DNA from: Salinarimonas sp046292825 | GTDB taxonomy: Bacteria; Pseudomonadota; Alphaproteobacteria; Rhizobiales; Beijerinckiaceae | DNA length: 64,000 bases | Direction of reading: 5' to 3' | Assembly: GCF_046292825.1 (NCBI RefSeq) | Contig: NZ_JBKBQG010000001.1 | Span: 304,271-368,270, forward strand | In this document: positions 59,175 to 64,000 of the stretch, in pieces | Numbering within the stretch: position 1 is the first letter of the stretch | Layout of the letters: each line of letters begins with the position of its first letter | Program-made: the position numbers and the translations under genes | Notes under the pieces: generated by a model | Database searches by the model: none | Told to the model about the DNA's origin: nothing | What the model saw: the letters and a program-made list of their open reading frames with translations, nothing else

Positions 59175-59672
59175 ATGTTGGATCTGAGCTGGGGCGAAAT
59201 CATGCTGATCGGCGCGGTGGCGCTGATCGTCATCGGCCCCAAGGATCTGCCGCGTACCCTGCGTGCCGTCGGTCAGACCATCGGCAAGGTGCGGCGCATG
59301 GCCGGCGAGTTCCAGGGCCACTTCAACCAGGCCATGCGCGAGGCCGAGCTCGACGAGGTGCGCAAGGAGGTGGAGGGCATGAACCGCATGGCCAACACCG
59401 CCTTCAACCCCGCCAAGGCCGTGCGCGACGAGCTCAAGAACACGATCACCGGTCAGCACGCGGCGAACAAGCCGGCCGTGCCGACAGCCTCGAGCACGCC
59501 CGCGTCGAGCACGCCCGAGGCCGCCGCCGCGCCGAGCGCCGCCGCGGACGTGCCCCCCGTCTCCGGTCCCGCCGCCCCCGCGCCCACCGCTCCCGCGTCG
59601 CCCGCTCCCGAGCCGGTGCGGGTCGAGACGCCGGTCGCGTCCGCCATCGTCAAGGATGAGGCCAAGCCGTGA
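59175..59672 (+). CDS. tatB: Twin-arginine translocase subunit TatB
   Basis: TatB forms the signal-peptide receptor with TatC. The 165-residue protein has the typical start MLDLSWGEIMLIGAVALIVI with GPKDLPRTLRAVGQTIGKVR. A long amphipathic helix follows (ARE-ELDEVRKEVEGMNRMANT region), then an Ala/Pro-rich tail (~100-165). It is 61 bp after tatA and overlaps tatC by 4 bp. Confidence 0.95.
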   Translation: MLDLSWGEIMLIGAVALIVIGPKDLPRTLRAVGQTIGKVRRMAGEFQGHFNQAMREAELDEVRKEVEGMNRMANTAFNPAKAVRDELKNTITGQHAANKPAVPTASSTPASSTPEAAAAPSAAADVPPVSGPAAPAPTAPASPAPEPVRVETPVASAIVKDEAKP

Positions 59673-60472
59673 CGCTCTCCGTGAAGCCGGACGACATCGA
59701 GGCCTCGCGCGCGCCGCTGATCGAGCACCTGATCGAGCTGCGCCAGCGGCTGATCCGCGGGCTGATCGCCTTCGTGGTGATGTTCTTCGTCTGCTTCGCC
59801 TTCGCGCGCTACATCTACAACATCCTCGTCCAGCCCTACGTGAACGCCGTCGGCTCGCCGGAGCTCGCGCGGCTCGTCTACACGCACGGCCTCGAATATC
59901 TGTTCACGCAGATCTCGGTCGGCGCTTTCGGTGCGGCCTTCCTCGCCTTTCCCTATATCGCGATCCAGATCTACAAGTTCGTCGCGCCCGGCCTGTACAA
60001 GAACGAGCGCGACGCCTTCCTGCCCTATCTTCTGGCGACGCCGATCCTGTTCACGGTCGGCGCGCTGGTGGTCTATTACATCGCGATGCCGCTCCTGATG
60101 CATTTCTCGGTCGGGATGCAGCAGCTCGCGGTCGAAGGCCAGCCGACGATCGAGTTCCTGCCCAAGGTCAGCGAGTACCTGTCGCTGATCATGACGCTGA
60201 TCTTCGCCTTCGGCATCTGCTTCCAGCTGCCGGTCGTGCTGACGCTCCTCGCGCGCGCCGGGATCATCGATTCCGAGTTCCTGCGCGACAAGCGCAAATA
60301 CGCGATCGTGTTCGTGTTCGTGATCGCGGCCTTGTTCACGCCGCCGGACGTGATCAGCCAGTTCGCCCTTGCGATCCCCACGCTGCTCCTCTACGAGGCT
60401 TCCATCTTCGCGGTCCGTATGGTCGAGAAGAAGCGTGCGGAAGCCGAGGCCGCGCGCGAGGCAGCCGACTGA
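59669..60472 (+). CDS. tatC: Twin-arginine translocase subunit TatC
   Basis: The six-helix core of the Tat receptor. The 267-residue protein shows APLIEHLIELRQRLIRGLIA (conserved HLxELRxR), YTHGLEYLFTQISVGAFGAA, FVAPGLYKNERDAFLPYLLA with the conserved FxxPGLYxxE, and the last helices VFVIAALFTPPDVISQFALA, IPTLLLYEASIFAVR. Start overlaps the tatB stop (ATGA type). serS follows after 54 bp containing an inverted repeat. Confidence 0.96.
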   Translation: MTLSVKPDDIEASRAPLIEHLIELRQRLIRGLIAFVVMFFVCFAFARYIYNILVQPYVNAVGSPELARLVYTHGLEYLFTQISVGAFGAAFLAFPYIAIQIYKFVAPGLYKNERDAFLPYLLATPILFTVGALVVYYIAMPLLMHFSVGMQQLAVEGQPTIEFLPKVSEYLSLIMTLIFAFGICFQLPVVLTLLARAGIIDSEFLRDKRKYAIVFVFVIAALFTPPDVISQFALAIPTLLLYEASIFAVRMVEKKRAEAEAAREAAD

Positions 60473-60487
60473 AGGCGGTCACGCCCG

Positions 60488-60522
60488 CTCGAGCCGGCGC
60501 CCACCAGACCCGGCGGCTCGAG
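60488..60522 (+). promoter_or_regulatory. Inverted repeat overlapping the serS translation-initiation region
   Basis: CTCGAGCCG at 60488-60496 and CGGCTCGAG at 60514-60522 form a perfect 9-bp stem with a 17-base loop. The 3' arm ends 4 bases before the serS ATG and contains GAG, the only visible Shine-Dalgarno-like triplet, so folding would hide the ribosome-binding site. Confidence 0.55.
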
Positions 60523-60526
60523 TGAC

Positions 60527-61798
60527 ATGCACGACATCCGCGCCATCCGCGACGATCCCGCAGCCTTCGACCGCGCGCTCGCCCGCCGCTTCCTGCCGCC
60601 CGAGAGCGCGCGCCTCCTCTCCCTCGACGAGCGCCGGCGCGAGCTGATCGCCGAGGCGCAATCCGCCCAGGAGCGCCGCAACAGCCTCTCGAAGGAGATC
60701 GGCGCGGCCAAGAAGGCGAAGGACGAGGCCCGCGCGGCGGCCCTCATGGAGGAGGTCGCGGGGCTCAAGGAGCGGCTCGCGACGCTCGAAGCGCAGGAGC
60801 GCGAGGCGATCGCCGCGCTCGACAAGGCGCTCGCCGAGATCCCCAACATCCTCGCCGACGAGGTCCCCGACGGCCCCGACGAGAGCGCGAACGTCGAGCG
60901 CTCCAATTGGGGCACGCCGCGCCGCTCGAACTCGGCGCGCGAGCATTTCGACATCGGCGAGGCGCTCGGCCTCATGGATTTCGAGATCGCGGCGAAGCTT
61001 TCGGGCGCGCGGTTTACGGTGCTCAAGGGCCAGCTCGCTCGGTTGGAGCGGGCACTCGGTCAGTTGATGATCGACATCCACACGCAGGAGCACGGCTATA
61101 CCGAGGTGTCCGCGCCGCTGCTCGTGCGGGACCATGCGCTCTACGGCACGGCTCAGCTGCCGAAATTCGCCGAAGACCAGTTCGGCGTCGGCGAAGACTT
61201 GTGGCTCATCCCGACCGCCGAGGTGAGCCTCACCAATCTCGTCCGCGAACAGATCCTCTCCGAAGACGAGCTCCCCCTGCGCTACACCGCGCTCACCCCC
61301 TGCTTCCGCCGGGAAGCGGGCTCGGCCGGGCGGGACACGCGGGGGATGTTGCGCCAGCACCAGTTCTGGAAGTGCGAGCTCGTCTCGATCACGACGCCGG
61401 AGACCTCCGGCGCCGAGCACGAGCGCATGCTCTCCTGCGCCGAGACGGTGCTGCAGCGCCTCGAGCTGCCCTATCGGGTGATGATTCTCTCGTCGGGCGA
61501 TACGGGTTTTGCGGCGCGCAAGACCTACGACATCGAGGTTTGGCTGCCGGGGCAGAACACCTTTCGCGAGATCTCGTCCTGCTCGGTCTGCGGCGAGTTC
61601 CAGGCGCGGCGGATGGGCGCGCGCTTCCGCCGCGACGGCAAGCCGCACTTCGTGCACACGTTGAACGGCTCGGGCATCGCCGTCGGGCGGGCGCTGATCG
61701 CGGTGCTCGAGACCTACCAGAACGATGACGGGAGCGTCACGGTCCCGTCGGCGCTCGCGCCCTATATGGGCGGGATCACGCGGATCGAGAGGGTCTGA
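60527..61798 (+). CDS. serS: Seryl-tRNA synthetase
   Basis: A class II synthetase charging tRNA-Ser. The 423-residue protein has the N-terminal antiparallel coiled coil (~30-105; LIAEAQSAQERRNSLSKEIG, AKDEARAAALMEEVAGLKER). Class II motifs follow: motif 2 LRYTALTPCFRREAGSAGRD with TRGMLRQHQFWKCELVSI, the serine-binding TAEVSLTN, and motif 3 LNGSGIAVGRALIAVLETYQ. C-terminal VPSALAPYMGGITRIERV is standard. The stop overlaps the surE start (TGATG). Confidence 0.97.
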   Translation: MHDIRAIRDDPAAFDRALARRFLPPESARLLSLDERRRELIAEAQSAQERRNSLSKEIGAAKKAKDEARAAALMEEVAGLKERLATLEAQEREAIAALDKALAEIPNILADEVPDGPDESANVERSNWGTPRRSNSAREHFDIGEALGLMDFEIAAKLSGARFTVLKGQLARLERALGQLMIDIHTQEHGYTEVSAPLLVRDHALYGTAQLPKFAEDQFGVGEDLWLIPTAEVSLTNLVREQILSEDELPLRYTALTPCFRREAGSAGRDTRGMLRQHQFWKCELVSITTPETSGAEHERMLSCAETVLQRLELPYRVMILSSGDTGFAARKTYDIEVWLPGQNTFREISSCSVCGEFQARRMGARFRRDGKPHFVHTLNGSGIAVGRALIAVLETYQNDDGSVTVPSALAPYMGGITRIERV

Positions 61799-62559
61799 TG
61801 CGCATTCTCTGCACGAACGACGACGGCATCCACGCGCCGGGTCTCAAAAGCCTCGAGAAGATTGCCCGCGCCCTCTCCGACGACGTCTGGGTGGTCGCGC
61901 CGGAGACCGACCAGTCCGGCGTCTCGCATTCGCTCTCGCTCAACGACCCCTTGCGCCTGCGCGAGATCTCCGAGCGCCATTTCGCCATCAAGGGCACGCC
62001 CACCGATTGCGTGATCATGGCGCTCCGCAAGGTCATGGCCGAGCATCGGCCGGACCTGATCCTGTCGGGCGTCAATCGCGGCCAGAACGTCGCCGAGGAC
62101 GTCTCCTATTCCGGCACGATCGCGGCCGCGATCGAGGGCACCATGCTCGGCGTGCGCTCGATCGCGCTCTCGCAGGCCTATGGCCCAGGCGGGCGCGCCA
62201 ACGTGAAGTTCCACTGCGCCGAGGTGCATGCGCCGGCGATCATCCGCAAGCTGCTCGAGGTCGAGGCCGCGCCGCGCACCCTCGTCAACGTCAACTTCCC
62301 CGATTGCGAGCCCGAGAAGGTCGAGGGGGTCAGCATCACCCATCAGGGCCTGCGCGACCAGGAGCTGTTGAAGATCGACGAGCGTCGCGACGGGCGCGGC
62401 AACCCCTATTTCTGGATCACCTTCGCCAAGGCCCAGACCACCCCCGGCCACGGCTCCGACCTCTGGGCGATCAACAATGCCCGCGTGTCCGTGACCCCGC
62501 TCAAGCTCGACCAGACCGACGACCCGATGCTGACGCGCCTCGCGCAAGCCTTCGAGTGA
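61798..62559 (+). CDS. surE: 5'/3'-nucleotidase SurE
   Basis: A metal-dependent nucleotidase and survival protein. The 253-residue protein shows LCTNDDGIHAPGLKSLEKIA (the NDDG metal site), VVAPETDQSGVSHSLSLNDP, GTPTDCVIMALRKVM, LILSGVNRGQNVAEDVSYSG and LVNVNFPD. Its ATG overlaps the serS stop. In many alphaproteobacteria surE is followed by pcm; here the next gene is a VOC protein, so pcm is absent from this position. Confidence 0.97.
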   Translation: MRILCTNDDGIHAPGLKSLEKIARALSDDVWVVAPETDQSGVSHSLSLNDPLRLREISERHFAIKGTPTDCVIMALRKVMAEHRPDLILSGVNRGQNVAEDVSYSGTIAAAIEGTMLGVRSIALSQAYGPGGRANVKFHCAEVHAPAIIRKLLEVEAAPRTLVNVNFPDCEPEKVEGVSITHQGLRDQELLKIDERRDGRGNPYFWITFAKAQTTPGHGSDLWAINNARVSVTPLKLDQTDDPMLTRLAQAFE

Positions 62560-62686
62560 GGGAAGCGGGGCGGCCTCGCTCCCGCGCGTGCCGAGCGCCT
62601 GCGCGATGCGTGCGATCGGATCCGTTCGCCGAACGGAGGCGTTCGCGGTAAGCTCGCGGCCGCACCCCCGTTCGGAGGAGGCTGCC

Positions 62687-63214
62687 ATGGCCCCAGCCCA
62701 GTCGCTTAAGCCCGTCGCGGACGCCGTCCAACCGAGCCGACCGATCGCCCCGGACGTCAGGATCGGGCATGTCCACCTGAAGGTGGCGGACCTCGATCGC
62801 GCCCTCGGCTTCTATTGCGGCGTCCTCGGCTTCCAAGTGATGCAGCGCTACGGCGCCGACGCGGCGTTCGTCTCGGCGGGAGGCTACCACCACCATATCG
62901 GGTTGAACACGTGGGAGAGCCGAGGCGGGTCGCCGCCTCCGCCGCGGAGCACGGGCCTCTTCCACACGGCGATCCTCTACCCCACGCGGGCGGCGCTCGC
63001 CGATGCGCTCCGGCGCGTGATCGCCGCCGGGATCGCGCTCGACGGCGCCTCCGACCACGGCGTCAGCGAGGCGCTCTATCTGCGCGATCCCGACGAGAAC
63101 GGCGTCGAATTGTATTGGGATCGACCGGCCGACCTCTGGCCTCGGACGCCGACGGGCGAGCTCGCCATGGTCACGAGGCGCCTCGATCTCGACGGGCTGC
63201 TGCGCGCGGAGTGA
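62687..63214 (+). CDS. VOC (glyoxalase/extradiol dioxygenase-like) family protein
   Basis: A 175-residue metalloenzyme-fold protein. VOC motifs are IGHVHLKVADLDRALGFYCG (first metal His), the HHHIGLNTWES stretch, FHTAILYPTRAALADALRRV (second half-module His) and the metal-site Glu in YLRDPDENGVELYWDRPADL. The sequence resembles CatE/YfiE-type catechol-2,3-dioxygenase-like proteins, but substrate is not assignable. ATG 62687 has a GGAGGAGG site; an earlier in-frame start at 62588 is less likely. It lies 128 bp after surE. Confidence 0.9.
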   Translation: MAPAQSLKPVADAVQPSRPIAPDVRIGHVHLKVADLDRALGFYCGVLGFQVMQRYGADAAFVSAGGYHHHIGLNTWESRGGSPPPPRSTGLFHTAILYPTRAALADALRRVIAAGIALDGASDHGVSEALYLRDPDENGVELYWDRPADLWPRTPTGELAMVTRRLDLDGLLRAE

Positions 63215-63226
63215 GGCGCGGCCGCC

Positions 63227-63442
63227 TCACGGCGCCTCCTCGAAGAGCGCCGCGACGCTCGTCCCGAGCGCCTGCGCGAGGCGCGCAACGACCTCGATCG
63301 TCGGATTGCGGACCCGTCGCTCGATTCCCGAGACATAGGTCCGATCGAGCTCCGCCCGCGCGGCCAGATCCTCCTGCGAGAGATCGAGCCGCTTGCGGGC
63401 GGCCTTCACGTTGCGGGCGAGAATGGCGCGGACGTCCTGCAT
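63227..63442 (-). CDS. Small XRE-family HTH regulator
   Basis: The 71-residue protein is essentially one HTH_3 domain: LARNVKAARKRLDLSQEDLA, ELDRTYVSGIERRVRNPTIE, VVARLAQALGTSVAALFEE. It resembles stand-alone XRE repressors such as those near restriction-modification controller genes. ATG 63442 (MQDVRAI) is chosen over 63508, which would overlap the tRNA-Thr gene. It converges on the VOC gene, with stops 12 bp apart. The target is unknown. Confidence 0.88.
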   Translation of the reverse strand: MQDVRAILARNVKAARKRLDLSQEDLAARAELDRTYVSGIERRVRNPTIEVVARLAQALGTSVAALFEEAP

Positions 63443-63497
63443 GGCGGCATCAGAGCGCGGTTCATGCTGGAAGAAGGCTCGGCACTGAGTGGCCGAA

Positions 63498-63573
63498 TGG
63501 TGCCGCAAGAGGGACTCGAACCCCCGACCCCATCATTACGAATGACGTGCTCTACCACCTGAGCTATTGCGGC
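63498..63573 (-). tRNA. tRNA-Thr (anticodon CGT)
   Basis: A complete 76-nt cloverleaf on the minus strand with encoded CCA. The acceptor stem GCCGCAA/TTGCGGC and T-arm with TTCGAGT are intact. The anticodon stem CGTCA/TGATG encloses TTCGTAA, giving anticodon CGT that reads ACG. Confidence 0.95.
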
Positions 63574-63669
63574 GTCCGGGCGGGCGGCTCGGGAGCGGCC
63601 CGTCGGCGAGGCCCCCTCTTATAGGGGCCGCGCCGTCTTGGCAAGCGCGATCGGCGCCTTTTTCGATCC

Positions 63670-64000
63670 TCAGCCGAAGAGGCGGAAGCGGGAGCGCTTC
63701 TGGGGTTTCGCCTCGGGCTCCTCGGGCACGCCGGGATCGTCGGGCGGGCGCGTGGCGAAGGGCGGCGGCTCCTCGGCCTCGGGCGCGGGCTCGGCGGCGG
63801 GCGTCGGCGCGGGCGCGGCGAGGGTCTCCTTGCGGGTGGCGCGGGCGACGGCGGCGTTGATGCGGTCGCGGTCGCTCAGGCTGCCGCTCGGCGCCGGCTC
63901 CGCGGCATTCTCCGGCTTCTCGGCGGGCGCGGGCTCGGCCGGGGCGGCGGCCGCCGGGGCGTACGCCGTCGGAGACGCGGCCACGGCGGACGCGGCGACC
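63670..64000 (-). CDS. C-terminal part of an Ala/Pro/Glu-rich protein (start beyond the window)
   Basis: At least 110 residues of open frame run off the right edge; the GTG at 63984 is internal to a longer open frame. The visible part is low-complexity and probably disordered (AAAAPAEPAPAEKPENAAEP, TPAAEPAPEAEEPPPFATRP), with one short helical patch (SLSDRDRINAAVARATRKET) and a basic end (KPQKRSRFRLFG). I do not recognise the family from this tail; the conserved part must lie upstream. Confidence 0.7.
   Translation of the reverse strand, partial: VAASAVAASPTAYAPAAAAPAEPAPAEKPENAAEPAPSGSLSDRDRINAAVARATRKETLAAPAPTPAAEPAPEAEEPPPFATRPPDDPGVPEEPEAKPQKRSRFRLFG

Overview
The window is high-GC DNA (clearly well above 60% by eye) with dense, short-spaced genes. 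The gene content points to an alphaproteobacterium, most likely of the order Hyphomicrobiales (Rhizobiales). Supporting signs are the tkt-gap-pgk-class I aldolase cluster, the etfB-etfA-hydroxybutyryl-CoA dehydrogenase block, tatABC followed by serS and surE, a malonate TRAP/matA/matB locus with a GntR regulator, and a CsgH-type curli module. This placement is inference from gene order and protein style; no 16S rRNA is present.

Layout. 1-3.3 kb: the 3' end of ppdK, a soluble chemoreceptor-like protein and a Sua5/TsaC tRNA-modification enzyme. 3.3-6 kb: wrbA divergent from a LysR regulator, and a DUF1499 protein. 6.3-8.2 kb: rlmN and a membrane protein. 8.4-11.1 kb: a four-gene envelope-stress-type cluster (DUF883-like, holin-like, DUF3618 and LEA-like 11-mer repeat proteins), then the potassium system trkA-trkH (11.2-14.1 kb). 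14.5-15.3 kb: a small HTH regulator divergent from an unknown protein. 15.7-21.2 kb: central carbon genes tkt, gap, pgk and class I aldolase, closed by a clear intrinsic terminator. 21.4-22.5 kb: a tandem pair of paralogous proteins of unknown function. 22.5-26.7 kb: beta-oxidation/electron-transfer genes, folD and a YggT protein on the minus strand. A tRNA-Ala lies at 26.9 kb. 27.5-34.9 kb: an amidohydrolase plus a complete peptide-type ABC importer. 34.9-36.2 kb: an MmyB-type regulator and a membrane protein. 36.5-43.4 kb: a malonate uptake and use locus (GntR, TRAP dctPQM, matA, matB). 43.5-47.7 kb: two membrane-associated GTPases and an orphan Nuo/Mrp-like antiporter subunit. 48.4-50.5 kb: an ASCH protein and a curli module. 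50.5-53.8 kb: agmatinase-family enzyme, CtaG-like protein and AI-2E-type transporter. 53.9-57 kb: a type IIG restriction-modification gene broken by one frameshift. 57.3-62.6 kb: a ribbon-helix-helix protein, an orphan ABC ATPase, tatABC, serS and surE. 62.7-64 kb: a VOC dioxygenase-like protein, a small XRE regulator, tRNA-Thr and the end of an Ala/Pro-rich gene.

The intergenic spaces are peppered with at least three families of roughly 140-195 bp palindromic repeats, about thirteen copies in 64 kb. One family reaches into coding sequence and supplies the stop codon, with an identical Pro-Ser-Pro tail, to two unrelated genes.

The strongest candidates for something undescribed are the tandem paralogues at 21.4-22.5 kb, the paired GTPases at 43.5-46.2 kb, the sensor protein with inverted domain order at 0.8-1.9 kb, and the repeat-supplied stop codons. 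No CRISPR array, insertion sequence, integrase, prophage or rRNA was seen.
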